Shown here: one piece after another, positions 48,092-60,429 of the stretch
How positions within the stretch are numbered: the first letter of the stretch is position 1
How the letters are laid out: each line of letters begins with the position of its first letter
Assembly (NCBI RefSeq): GCF_905475395.1
Contig: NC_058338.1
Location: forward strand, 70,443,435-70,507,434
Source of the DNA: Chrysoperla carnea
Lineage: Eukaryota > Arthropoda > Insecta > Neuroptera > Chrysopidae
Direction: 5' to 3'
Length of the DNA stretch: 64,000 nucleotides
Translations under genes and position numbers: made by a program
The notes under the pieces: model-generated
What the model saw: only the letters and a program-made list of their open reading frames with translations
Told to the model about the DNA's origin: nothing
The model's database searches: none

Positions 48092-48650
48092 AACAAGTGA
48101 AAACAAACAATTGACTGAGTTAATTGTTGAAATACCATGCATAATCAGTGTTGATTTCTTTATCACATTACACATACAAGCATGTGACACATACATAACT
48201 GATAATCAAGTATAGTACTTATTATAAAATTTCCGCCTAATTGGCGCCCTCACGGGTAAACAGTGATGTTTACGAAAAAATGTTTCAAACAAAAGTTGTT
48301 TAATTGATAAGGAATATTTTTTATATTTAAACTTTTGTTCTAACTCTAACGGTTTACAAGATGGGTCTTACGGACCCAAGACCCAATTGACCTATGATGC
48401 TCATTTACGAACTTGACCTCAATTTTTACGTCCTGAGTACGCTGTAAAAAATTCAGCTCGATACCTTTTTTCGTTTTTGAGTTATCGTGTCCACAGACGG
48501 ACGGACGGACGGACAATCGGAAATGGACTAATTAGGTGATTTTATGAACACCTATGACAAAATGTTTTTCCTAGCATCATTAGTTTTAAGCGTTACAAAC
48601 TTGGGACTAAACTTAATATACTATGTATATTTCATATATACATGGTATAA
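48092..48650 (+). repeat. Dispersed ~560-bp repeat, copy 7
   Basis: Full length, AACAAGTGAAAACAAACAAT to TATACATGGTATAA, 559 bases, with (ACGG)4 near 48497. It is the best reference copy in the window together with copy 4. Confidence 0.93.
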
Positions 48651-49443
48651 CAAGTTGATATCCTAATAAGAACTTGATTATCATTTAGTTTCAATTTTAA
48701 CATTAAAATATCGTTTTCATGAAAACAATTTTTTTGGTTGTGATTAATCGTTTTTCTTAATGTTCGAGAAAAATAAAGCATTCTGTAAATAAAATACATT
48801 ACTTCTATGAGTTTGGAAATGTGGGTAGCTTTTTTTTAGTTCATACTACTAAAAAAACTTTTGAAGCTTCTACTTCAAAAGTTCTACTTTAAATTTGCTA
48901 GACATTCTGGCAAATATGAAATTTTACTGCGAAGTTTCTAGAGACGCAAGGATAACATTCATGAAAATGACTTATTTAGGTTTTATTTTACATGCGCTTT
49001 TTATTAAATTCCCATCTTTCTCTGTCTAGGTACTTTATTGTTTGAGGTTCTTGTTTTCGTCGATTTTTATTTGTTTGTGAGTAATTTAATATGGATAAAT
49101 ATTCTATAAAAAAAAGTTGATATCCTTTCTTGAGAATATTTAAAGATAAAATTATCACATTTAATAAATTCTAAAAATTATAATTAACAAAAGCCCATTT
49201 TGTTTCAATATGTCGGATCGAAAAGTCAGTTTGTTTACAAATTCGCTGTGACAATTTAAAAGGCTTTAGTTCCAACAATTTTCCGAATGTTTTTTGGAAT
49301 CTGTATGAAAAACACATCTTTTTATGTTATTAGAATGGACTAAATCCAATACATATAGTTATATGCTTAGTTATGTTGAAGTTTATATGCCCCAATTGCA
49401 GTTTCAGATCGTTTTAAATGGTTCTAAATTTAAAAAAAAAAAT

Positions 49444-49445
<2 letters not shown>

Positions 49446-49510
<65 letters not shown>
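49446..49510. repeat. (TA)n microsatellite
   Basis: An uninterrupted alternating AT run of about 64 bases. Confidence 0.98.
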
Positions 49511-49515
<5 letters not shown>

Positions 49516-51383
49516 CTTTTTTTAGGAATTCAATAAATATAAGATGAATTCTATATTTAATTTTTTATTAAAGTAAATTTTTTCATCGTCTGTGACATGA
49601 AATATTAGTAATCAAAATGTGTAGGTTTACCGATTTCAAAAAATGGATATTGTTCTATACATCTCGAAAACGGTTTTTACAATTTTTTTGAAAGAACATA
49701 GTATTGAAACAATAGTTTATCACAAATACTGCACGAATGTGAGAGTACAGTTTTATGGATTTGAATTTAATGAGTGAATCTAAACTTTTTTTTTTTTGGA
49801 AATATCTTATATTTAAGGTATGACATGACGGAAGAAACTGTATTGATATGTGTAGTGTAAAATTGATCATTTTACAAATGTTTCTAATAGATCGAGCGAT
49901 TTTAACAGAAATAATGAAATGGGTGATCATTTAGTTCATATTCGTAGCTGGTGCGAAACAGAGGATAACTTATATTTAACCTTATTCTTTACAAAGTATA
50001 GCAGGCAACTTTTATTCGAATTATTTTTGAACCGAATTCATTATAGGTCAATTATGAAAAAATTTTACGAACAAATAGTAGTTTATTCTTTTATAAAGAA
50101 TAACGTTCTAATACAAATTTGTCTCTACCTGTTACCACTTATAGGTATATCTCGAAAATGAGCTATTTTTCACCTATTTCTTACCCCCGTGAATTATGTA
50201 ACAACTACGACGGTATAAAATTTCTCATTCAGTATTACGAAATATCTCTATTTTGAATATTTATAAGTATATCGATTGTATTCTGTACACTTCTCCTTGC
50301 CTTCGCCTTATTTTTTATGTAGATTATGTATAATTTAAACAAAGTTTATTTTTGAATATTTTTTTTACAAAATTTCATACTTGGTACAAAATCAATAAAT
50401 CGCATTTGCCTTGAAGAGAAATATTCGCTGAAAACTATTATTGTATATGATTTAATTGTATTTTATTGCAAATTTTACAGTACGTGCTGTCTAATATAAG
50501 TGACTTGAATCTATTAGATTAGTCATCATCATAGCAATAGCCTCTAGGTAGGTATTTAATAATGATTCAAGTAAATATGTGATAAGATAATGATTTGTGA
50601 TTAACAGCAATGTAAACAATATAAATATCTATGGATAGAAATGTGCACACTTTTAAAACAGGTGTGTCACCAACAAATTTTTAAGAGTACTTACTTTTTC
50701 ATTTAGAATTGTGAAACAAAAAACACTTTAATTTTTCGATATCTGCCTTGGTTTTCAAAATATCGAAAACTAAATTATTAAACAAAATTTTCAATTTTCG
50801 ATAATTTGGAAGTTATTCCAAATATCGAAAAATTTTATTCTTACTTTTCGTCTTATATTGTCAAGTTATATCATAATTCTCCATCAAAATTGAAATATAA
50901 TTTTTTTTTTTAATTTGTGTCTTCACTACCGTGCGTACTCATACATCCTTAATTAGTCGAGCACAACGGGTTAAATAATTTATTCAGGTTTTAATTTTAA
51001 TTTAAATAGTTTTTTTTTATTGCCACCGAGTAGTTGTGGAGAAATCTATTAAAACATATCATCCATCTACCGTTTTCCCATAAAACCAGTGTTAAATATG
51101 CCTGAGTAATTTTAAAGACATTTATTAGTTTAAATAATTGGCAACCCGCCTTAAATTTTCAGAATTGATTTGGACTTAGTCCAACATTTAAAAAAAAAGA
51201 AGCCTTTTATCCAAAATTTCCTTGGCGCTCCTACATTCTTTAAAAAAATGTTATGCCATTTTGTGTCTACTTTGACGACCGTAGACAGCGTCTTCCAAAA
51301 AGTACATTTAAGCTGGTACAACACTTTGCTGGTCTCCTGCAAACAAATTTTGTATACCCTGTATATATAAAATATAATATCAA

Positions 51384-51440
51384 GGTATATTAATTTTAGT
51401 CCCAAGTTTGTAACGCTAAGAAATATTGATGATACGAAAT
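51384..51440 (-). repeat. 3' fragment of the ~560-bp repeat, copy 8
   Basis: GTATATTAATTTTAGTCCCA, AGTTTGTAACGCTAAGAAAT and ATTGATGATACGAAAT are the inverted last 60 bases of the family. Confidence 0.7.
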
Positions 51441-51957
51441 TGATAATTATTGATGTATAATATATGACCGCTAGACGCACGTCGATGAGGTGCTTACCTA
51501 GGGCGCTCTCGACAGTTAATCCGCTTCTGTCGTTCCCTTCTATATGTTATTTATTTTAATATTTTTATTGTTAGTAAGTGTGAGTAAAGTACAAGCTAAT
51601 TGCACCCACCTCAGGATACACCCCTGTGAGCTAATATTGTATGATTTGAACACCATTTTCCAAATAGGTATACTTAGTACAAAATAATAATTACTGTCTA
51701 TCTTTTTTTATCTTTGAAATATAATGATTAACAAAATGTAATACATAATTTACTGATTGTCTTTTAATTTTACAAGCTAATTTTGTTATTGTTACGTTAC
51801 TTTGAATTGATAAAATTTATAAAAAAATTAATCCTACCAAATAAAAATTTTATTCTATCAAAGAACTTTAAGAAATTGTATTGTTTAAAATTTTTTTCAA
51901 TAATAAATAAAGAACAGTTTTTTTTTTTGTCTAAATGTATCGTAATTATTGTGAAAA

Positions 51958-54900
51958 ATGGATAAATTATGGAAACATCAACAATTGGATAATAATATAG
52001 AGTTACGTGCAAAGAAACAATCCACAAAATGGGAAATTTTGGTGACATCTTTTATTATAAATGTAAGAAATATTTGTGTTTATCTTACTAAATTTCCTAT
52101 TTGCTGGGCCAAAATTATAACAGGGTAACCCGGGTAGTGAAGCGGGGGTTGCCCTGGCAGGGTATGAAAAGAAAAAATTGTTAGCCCGTTCAGAACATAA
52201 TACAAAAAAATGTTTTTCTGATTACCTGAACGTAATAATTCTTAATACCCAAAAAAAATTTTGTTTGCTGCCGGTTATTGAAAAGACTTAATAATAATAT
52301 CTACCTAATGTATGTGCAGTTTATTCATTTGATCATCACATACCTCGAGTAAACTTTACAATGTATAAAGTTTCTAATTTGCGCCCTCACGGGTAAACAG
52401 TGATGTTTACGAAAAAATGTTTCAAACAAAATTTGTTTTTTTTTATAATGAAAATTTTTTATATTTAAACTTTTGTTCTATCTCTAACGGTTTACAGGAC
52501 CCAATTGACCTATGTTGCTCATTTACGAACCCGACCTCACTTTTTATGTCCTGAAAACGCTATACAAATTTCAGCTTGATATCTTTTTTCGTTTTTGAGT
52601 TATCGTGTAGGTACACAGACGGACAGACAGACAAGCTAAAATGGACTAATTAGGTGATTTTATGAACAACTATATCAAAATCAATATTTTTAAGTGTTAC
52701 AAACTTGGGACTAAACTTAGTATACCTTGATATACATGGTATAAAAAGGATAATCAAAAATCAATTCATTTATTTATACAATATACCTATATTGTTGTAT
52801 ATAAAATTCTTTATTATATTATTATTTCTTCAATTCTTTAAATCTTTATTTTGCACAAAATTTTTATCCCATATCCAAGTAATAGGTATTATATAAATCT
52901 TCTATGTTTTAGGCCCTTGTACCAACTACATTCTGTTCATTTGGTATTTACATTATGTGCTTGGAAGATATTCATATTAAAGTCAGCGAAACCATTTGGA
53001 ATCCTACAATATTTTTGGTTTCATTTATTATATCAAGTATGTTTTTTTCAAATTATATTTATTTGAGAGCTATATGTCAATCCTTGAAGTCGTTGTCTTC
53101 CTATTAGGCCAATCAAATGAAGCAAAAAGATATAGAGTTAGCAAAGTAAATCCTAGTAGATTGAAAGTAGTGTTATAAGATCGAGTAAAGGTTAAATATT
53201 GATTGATATTCGTGGTAGTGGACCCTAATAAAAGTTGCAGAAACAAAATGGTGGATCCTCTATCGATAAAAAAACATCAGAAAATCGGTTTTTTTAATCG
53301 AGCAGTTGATCAATCGTTTAAATTGCAAAAAGTTAAGTGCAAAAGTAAAAATCTACAAAATGGAATTATTTGCATCAAAATCCGTCCACAACAAATGTCC
53401 ATAATAACATTTTTTAATTTTGCAATTATGTAACTAAGCAATTATTATTGTTAAATAGAAATTGTCGGAATTGAAAAGTTCCGATTTCAAAGCCAGACTG
53501 AAAAATAATAATTAATTTCAACTAATTTCAAACAAATTCGCTTTATTTTAAACAAATTGTTATTAATATACAGTAGAATCTCGATAACTTAAACCTCGGT
53601 AACATAAAAACCTCTGTTACTTCAAAAAATACTATGTTCCCTTCCCATCAGAGCCCAAAACCTCTATAACTTAAAATACGCAACCTCTATAACTTAAATA
53701 AATAATCTCCGTATAGGCCCTCAGTAACTACATAGAAACATGTACATACCTCTATATTAACTAGCGTACATAGAAACATGTACATACCTCTATATTAACT
53801 AGCGTACATAGAAACATGTACATACCTCTATATTAACCTTTACCTAACATAGACACTTGATAACTTAAAACCTCTATAACTTAAAATATTTTGTGTTTCC
53901 CTTGGACTTTAACTTATCGAGATTCTACTGTATTTATTATTTTGACAGAGCCATGGTGTCAAGAACTCGCAGAATTTTGGGTTGAAAATGGAAAAAAATC
54001 GGGTAGATGGTGGACCATTCTTGGAGTAATAATAGCTGCAATAAGCATCGCTGCCAATTTAATGACAAATAGTATTTTTTTGAATACTATCGTGACTGGA
54101 ATACTTGCAGGTAATTATCACTACTTTTGTAAACTTTTAACAGCCAATTTTTACTTATCTACTACTTTTGTATTCTTTTAATGGCTAATTTTTACTTATC
54201 TCATTCTACCTTTTTGGTTTTCGATTTTCAATTCAAGTACCAGAAATGACATTCTTTTAATTTGTAATTTTTACTATAAAGTGAGATTGGGATACCCCAT
54301 AGCTACTACATGAAAAATATTTATACTTAATATTTGGCTTAAGAATAAGTATTCGAGCAAACTTATAGTTTTTATAATGCAAGACCCTGTAGTCAAGGCG
54401 TTTTTTTTTTTTTTTTTTAAGCAAATCCGGAATGAAAAGTATTAATACCATAATTGCTTGGAATTATTATTAAATTTTTGTTGCTTTTAATTTTTCAAAA
54501 CATTAAAATTAGTATATAAGTTTGTCTAGCACTTTTGAAACTGTAAATAATATAATAACTTTATCAATTACACCAGTGGTTCTCAAACTCATTTTGTCTA
54601 CCGCCAACTTCGAGAATCAATTATTTCTCAGCTCCTAAAAAGCGGATTTTAGCAGTCTTACCCTCTTATTTATTCTACGCAAATAAGCCTTACCGAGAAA
54701 CACTATATCTAAAGAAACAAAAATTCCAGTTCGAAAAAACCAGATAAAAAATTTAATTGAGTAAACAGTAAATTTAGACAATTGGAGTACCATGGGTTCT
54801 AATTTTTTATTTAGAAGATTATCTTGTAAAGATGATATTTTTACTCCGTATATTGTATGCTATAGACCCCAGTGCTCTACAAATTCCCTGCTGCGTTTTT

Positions 54901-57900
54901 TCAGAACGACAACTCAAATATGACGGCATCACGCTCAATTGAAACACAGCCTTTTCGAAAAAAATCTTAGAGGAAAGTTTGTTAGACTTTTAGTTAACTT
55001 TTGGTAGGCTTTCAGGCTTTTAAAGAAACTTCGATTTATTTTGTTGCCGCTTATTGCATATACATACGCCCAATTTAAATAACGGTTTCGTGACTTTAGA
55101 CTTTAGATAATTTCAATTTAGCTCATCTTTACAGACAACGCCGAAGAAATCGAAAAAAATTCGTTCATATAAAATGGCAAACTGTTAATCTTTAAAAAAA
55201 TATACCTACTTTTACTGATACTAGGAAATATGAAACCGAATGATAGATACCTAACTAAAATGACCAACAAAAGACCAACCGAAACTAAGTCCTTAAATCT
55301 TTAATATTCGCACTTAAAATCTTATCATTAATTGAAATCAATAAAAAAAATTATTTTTGTCAAAGAATGACGAAATATTAGCAGTATATCTAATAAACAA
55401 TTGAAATAATTTCATAATATTTTTTACGTCTTTTGACCATAATATAAGTTAATTAATAACCCGGGTTTTAAATCATTTTAACCTGTCAAAATTACACATA
55501 TACTGACGCAAACACGTGTACTTAAATTTTATGCAAAATGTTTATTTTTATTTTTATTTGTTTTATTTAATAGCCATTTACTTTGTTTATTTAATTTTGT
55601 AATGGACACATAATAAAGCGTTTCTATAATTAATTATTTTTGTCTGTTTTGCAAACAAAAATTTTGCGATGTGACGCTTCTAAGTTTTTTCCCAGAAATT
55701 CGTTTACGACTTATTTTTAAGAAATATGTATATTTTTCCATGAAGCTAATAAATTCAATTGGTTCATAGCTTATTGTTAGTGTCTATACAATAGCTATAT
55801 CAGTAAAGTAATTTACATTGCCTATAATTTTTTAATAAAAGCGAATTATTTTTTAAACTGAAAATATTTGTTACAGGAAGTGGTGTTAGTATTGTTTTGG
55901 AGTATGTAAAGTCAAATGTTAATGATCACTTTCAATTGCAAAATCCATTAATTCGTGTTGTAGATGAAGCTGCCCTTGCAATTGGTCAATTTATTATTCC
56001 ACACTTAACATATGGATTCATCCGATTGTATACATTACAATATGCACCAATACTTCAAAGTACAATTTTAATTCAAATTATACCGTCCATATTGTTATTA
56101 AAAAACTCGTTAATTGGCTTACCAACAATTAAATCTCGATATTCCGATTTTCAAAGGTAAATATAGGTAGGTTCAAAGGTATACACATTGATCAATTATA
56201 CTTTTTATCCACGCCATTTTTAAGATTACTTCAGTCTTCCCGAGGCCCTGTGTTAAGCGCTCGTAATTGTACACTCAGCTTTTTTCATCGTCAGCACGCC
56301 CTCTGCGAAGAGCATTACGGCGTTCCAAATGTTTTTAGTTTTGGGCATCAGATCTATGATATTGTTTAGGGATGGTGATGTTCTCTTAAGAAATCTCAAG
56401 CAGAATTCCTCTCCACGCCCTATTTTTTGCAACAAAATAAGGTTTGGTACACGCTGTCCGTTCCCTGGTGATACGCGCAGGTTTGGGCAGCTACCAAACC
56501 TACATATTCGTTGAGGATTCATGTCCGCTTTCTATCCAGGTGTAAAAGTGTCTTTCAAATTTCAAAATAAAATCCCTTAAAAATAATTTCGTATTGAAAT
56601 GAATCGAATCAACGAATGAATCAGAAACTCGGTTTTCGATTCAGTCGTATTAAAACTCATTAAAAATTTTGAATAAGACATTCTTCAAGATACGTTTAAG
56701 TAAATACAAACTAATTTTCAGGCCACTAGCATTACTAACTGATCAAGAAATGGTTGTATTCAATGCAGAACACGTTACTGCTACTCCTGAAGTAAATACT
56801 AATGAAAATGGCAGTAATTTAAGCACATTTCGACAGTGGAAGAGTTTACCAAATATATCGCAAACTGAAGAAGTTCTTCAATCAAATCAAACACAAGAAA
56901 ATGAGCAAGACAATAAAAATGACAATATCGTAGAAGAAATTGTGAAAGACAATGAAAATATTCCGGAGAATCCAAATACTAATATTTTCCGATTAAAAAC
57001 TGAATATGGTGTTGAAATTTTACCAGAAATACCTGAAGAAAATGAAGATACATGTTCAGTAATCAGTAGTAACACAAATGTGTATAATAAAAATTTAAAT
57101 CGTTTAAGTGTCATTAGTACAAAACTTGATGAAATGATTTTACGACAAGATGCAAAAGATGTCTATATTACTGATAGTAAAGATGGCGTCTTATCGATTT
57201 CAAATGAACATAGTTATAAAATATTATCGGAAAATACAAATTATAATTCAATATTATCACCATATAAGACATATCGAGTAAAAAAATCTTATCGTTATTT
57301 AAAACATTACATTTACGATTGGTTTTTACGACCATTAAAATTATCATTAAAGTTAAATTCATTTTATTTAACATTATTTGCTAATTTATCGTTGTATCTT
57401 AGTTGGTATTCATTCTTATGTTTTATTCCTGTATTTACAAAATTGATTGATGCATCATCATTGATTGGTTTACATGAACCAGTATTTATAATATCGATTG
57501 CAGCATTTTTATGGATTGTATTTCTAATAATTACACCGTGGATAGCTGATCTTCCAAAACGTCATTTGAAAATTATTTTTATATTTGGTACAATACTGAA
57601 AGGAATTGGATTCTTTGGTATGTAATTTATTTGTAATAGCTAATTTATTAATTTTTAAATCCCTGGAGGTTGCAAGAAAAGTTCTCCATCTATCACGATT
57701 TCCAACTATAGATTTAACTTAATTTAGGCCATGCATTATTCTTCGATTCGTTGCTCCAAATGATCTTACAACATTCATTATTTTGCCTTGAGAATTCCAA
57801 CCAATCTTCTGCCGACAAATTTTCTCGTAAGGTTTATAAACAATAAGCCAAATCCATTCAAAAAATCTTTCTTAATTTTTGCTACATAAATGTGGTTGGT

Positions 57901-59055
57901 TGTGGTACCATTCTACAGTTCTGGGTTTGGAACAATTTCAGTTCCAAATGCTTCTTGGTAATATATACTAGGATAGACGCCCGAAATATCTAAGTTTTTG
58001 CTCAGAAAAAATTAATAATATCTAAACTTGAGATTAATTATAATTAGACATTCTATTACTCCTAAATTAGGTGAACGCAAGTTTCTGGTGTTCGAAACGG
58101 AATTGTTCCAGTCAAACTTATGGAACTTAATTTCCTTTTCGCTCCCCCATATAAGTTCTTATATATATCTATAAGAGTCTAAAGGATTGGCATTGCACAA
58201 TTGTAAATTATTTTAAAAATTTTTTGAAAGAAATCCAACAGAATGTAGCGTCCGATACACTTGCGCGTCAAACGTGCACGTGCATATAATTTTTCTTAAG
58301 CTAATCCACCATACAAATGACGTTTCTATAATCAATCGCGGGGAACTTTTATTTGCACTATTTCAATTTTTTTACCAGCGATAATAATAAATTACTTTAA
58401 GTTTTAATTTTGTAATACGTCAGTCCTAAGACACATAAAACAATCAATTTTTTTTTTCTAAAATAAAACAAAATTATTCGTTTTCTATTCTTTTACTTTT
58501 TTTTAGAATCAGAATTTCAAGGACATGACGCTTGAATAAATTTGTGTTTTATTATTTAAACTGACCAAAATTTTTAAAGTTCTAAATATCTTAATGAGTG
58601 CTGTGCAAAATAGTTTCCCCGTCCATAAGGACAATAGCGCCCCATCCTGATTATAAACGTTCTTTTATTCCCGTATTCATATAATTTTATTTTATATTTC
58701 AGTATTTGCAAATAGTTCAAATCATGAAACAGTTACGTTTGGCAGTATTATTTTTGGATTTGGTTTTGGGGCAGCTTCATTTACACTGATGACAGTCATT
58801 AAAGAATGTTTAGGAGTCCGAAATTGGTCCTTATTAAAAAAGACTTTATATACATTTACCGGTTTAACAATTTTAATTTTTGTAAATCTTATACATAGAA
58901 AATTAAATGATTTTAATGGATTAACATTCTATTTTAAATTAATTGGTGGATTTGAAATCTTTGTTGGATTATATTGGTTTATCTGCCACATTATCTACAT
59001 GACAAATAATAACATCAATTCAAGATGGAATAGTATAGACTCAATGTATAATTAA
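51958..59055 (+). CDS. Gene C: monocarboxylate-transporter-like MFS protein
   Basis: Exons 51958-52062, 52913-53036, 53949-54110, 55877-56156, 56722-57617 and 58703-59055 join in phase (0,1,1,2,1) to give 639 aa. The plan is that of SLC16-like major facilitator proteins. An N-terminal half of about six membrane segments (residues 25-220) ends at RPLALL. A hydrophilic, acidic, probably cytosolic loop follows (about 225-435), then six clear segments: FYLTLFANLSLYL, PVFIISIAAFLWIVF, IIFIFGTILKG, FGSIIFGFGFGAASF, LYTFTGLTILIFV and IGGFEIFVGLYWF. Such proteins move monocarboxylates or related small acids across membranes; the substrate here cannot be told. It is divergent: the usual DGGWGW start of TM1 is replaced by STKWEILVTSF, and the usual RxGxR-type loop is weak. 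The ATG is the first after an in-frame break. Confidence 0.8.
52371..52744 (+). repeat. Dispersed ~560-bp repeat, copy 9 (5'-truncated)
   Basis: Begins inside the family at GCGCCCTCACGGGTAAACAG and runs to the end ATACATGGTATAA. About 40 internal bases around the ACAAGATGGGTCC block are missing. It lies in intron 1 of gene C. Confidence 0.88.
53571..53930. mobile_element. Tigger-like MITE, 360 bp, with internal 38-bp triplication
   Basis: Inverted ends CAGTAGAATCTCGATAACTT and AAGTTA-type ACTTATCGAGATTCTACTG are flanked by TA on each side. The interior repeats ACCTCTATAACTTAAA. The 38-base unit ACATAGAAACATGTACATAC + CTCTATATTAACTAGCGT is repeated almost three times (53728-53836). It lies in intron 2 of gene C. 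Confidence 0.85.
54574..54900 (+). mobile_element. hAT end relic
   Basis: CAGTGGTTCTCAAACTCATT at 54574 is a typical hAT terminal repeat. The inverted right end is not found in the intron, so only one end survives or the other is too decayed to see; my right boundary is arbitrary. It lies in intron 3 of gene C. Confidence 0.4.
56253..56522 (-). pseudogene. Possible LINE ORF2 C-terminal relic
   Basis: The minus-strand 89-aa frame ends with SLNNIIDLMPKTKNIWNAV then MLFAEGVLTMKKAE. This recalls the extreme C-terminus of I/R1/Jockey-clade reverse-transcriptase proteins (pattern ...W..V..F...V(L/M)..K..E), and the segment is GC-richer than the intron around it. The match is by eye and weak. It lies antisense in intron 4 of gene C. 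Confidence 0.3.
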
Positions 59056-59059
59056 TAAA
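59054..59059 (+). terminator. AATAAA overlapping the gene C stop codon
   Basis: The stop TAA and the hexamer AATAAA overlap (AATTAATAAATAC). If used, the 3' UTR would be very short, as proposed for gene B. Confidence 0.4.
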
Positions 59060-59711
59060 TACATTTTTATATAATCAGCTTTTTAATATCCATTTGAAAT
59101 AATATTTTTAACTTACTTTTAGCTCTTTTTAGGTAATTGACTCATTGTTGTCATATTGTTGTCCGATTATTTATTTATGCATGCTTTTGTTGGAATTGTG
59201 GGAATGGTAAAAGTAAATTTCCAAAAACTAAATTTCTGTTAGAAGCTAAACAATTACTAATTTGATATTTTCAAAATGATAAAAAATTTACTAACATCTG
59301 GCTGCAACTTTTTATTTAAAAAATCTCTATATCATGCATCTTTTTCTTTTACAGGTACGCCAGCAAATTATTAAGCTAGTTGGTCAAATTCTTTTAATCA
59401 CAATAAGACCTAAGCACTATAATTTCCAAAAAAACAATGAAAAAATGTCTAAATATAACAAATTATATTGCTAAATAACACAAATTAAAGCTAACTAAGC
59501 CTGTGTGAATTTACTGAATTTGTATTTTGTCAAAAAAATATCCATTTCTTTTAGCTGCTGACACGGAGGCCGTGATTAAAGAAAAAATTTGAATAAAAAA
59601 GTGTAGTTTTAATTTGCTATTTGAATGGGGGACGGAAAGTTAATTAATTATAAATTTAATTGCAAATTTTTAATGGATCGCGCAGTTTAAATTATTTTAT
59701 CACCTCTCATC

Positions 59712-60106
59712 CAGTGGCGTAGCTCGCCTTGGAGGGGCCCCGTATCAAAATTATTATTTGGGGGGCCCAAATGAAGGGTGAAGATTTCTCACAAAAGAAA
59801 CAAAATTGCTTGCATTAAATAAAAATAAATATTTATTGATTGATTATAAGTTATCACTTCCTCCTAGAAGTTGACCTAGCCAAACAATTCAAATTAAATA
59901 TACACTTTTCTTGCCTTTTTTCGGTAAATTGATTTATTGAAACATGTATAGCTGAAGACGATTTCAGTTTTCTATGCTTACGTAATTAATTAATGGCCCT
60001 TTAAGTGACATTGTGGATAACATTTACTAATTTTTGCTTGCAAATGTAAGGAGCTTCTGTAGCTCGGGGGCCCCGTATCATCGATACGGCGGTAACTACG
60101 CCCCTG
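59712..60106. mobile_element. hAT-type MITE, 395 bp
   Basis: The left end CAGTGGCGTAGCTCGCC pairs with the right end GGCGGTAACTACGCCCCTG. The 8-base flanks CTCTCATC (59704-59711) and CTCTAATC (60107-60114) differ at one position, a target duplication of hAT type. GGGGCCCCGTATCA occurs near both ends. There is no transposase. It sits between genes C and D. Confidence 0.85.
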
Positions 60107-60429
60107 CTCTAATCTAAAGCCCATTATACAATTAATGTCATATATTTTATTCTTGAATACATTAGGCAAGAATTTATTTTTTATTGCCAAAAATGCCTAT
60201 TCAATAACTAAAGTCGTTTGCATTCCTTATTACGCATGCGTACGATATATGTCGTCCGACAATATGACGTATGATTTATTGGCTAATTAGAAATAGCCTT
60301 AATTGATAGAGTGCGCTATTATACGCATACTTTTATAGCTTAGAATCAGCCTTCAAAAAAGTAATAACTTCACAGCTGTTTTTGACATTGACATTTAAAT
60401 GTGTATAAACAATATTTGCTACATTACAA

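Larger units (their letters stand above)
48651..51957. other. Gene-free region upstream of gene C
   Basis: AT-rich DNA with a (TA)n microsatellite at 49446-49510 and a repeat fragment at 51384-51440. Nothing recognisable as a promoter or exon was found before the gene C start codon. A possible further short interspersed element (near 51490-51640) could not be defined. Confidence 0.5.
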
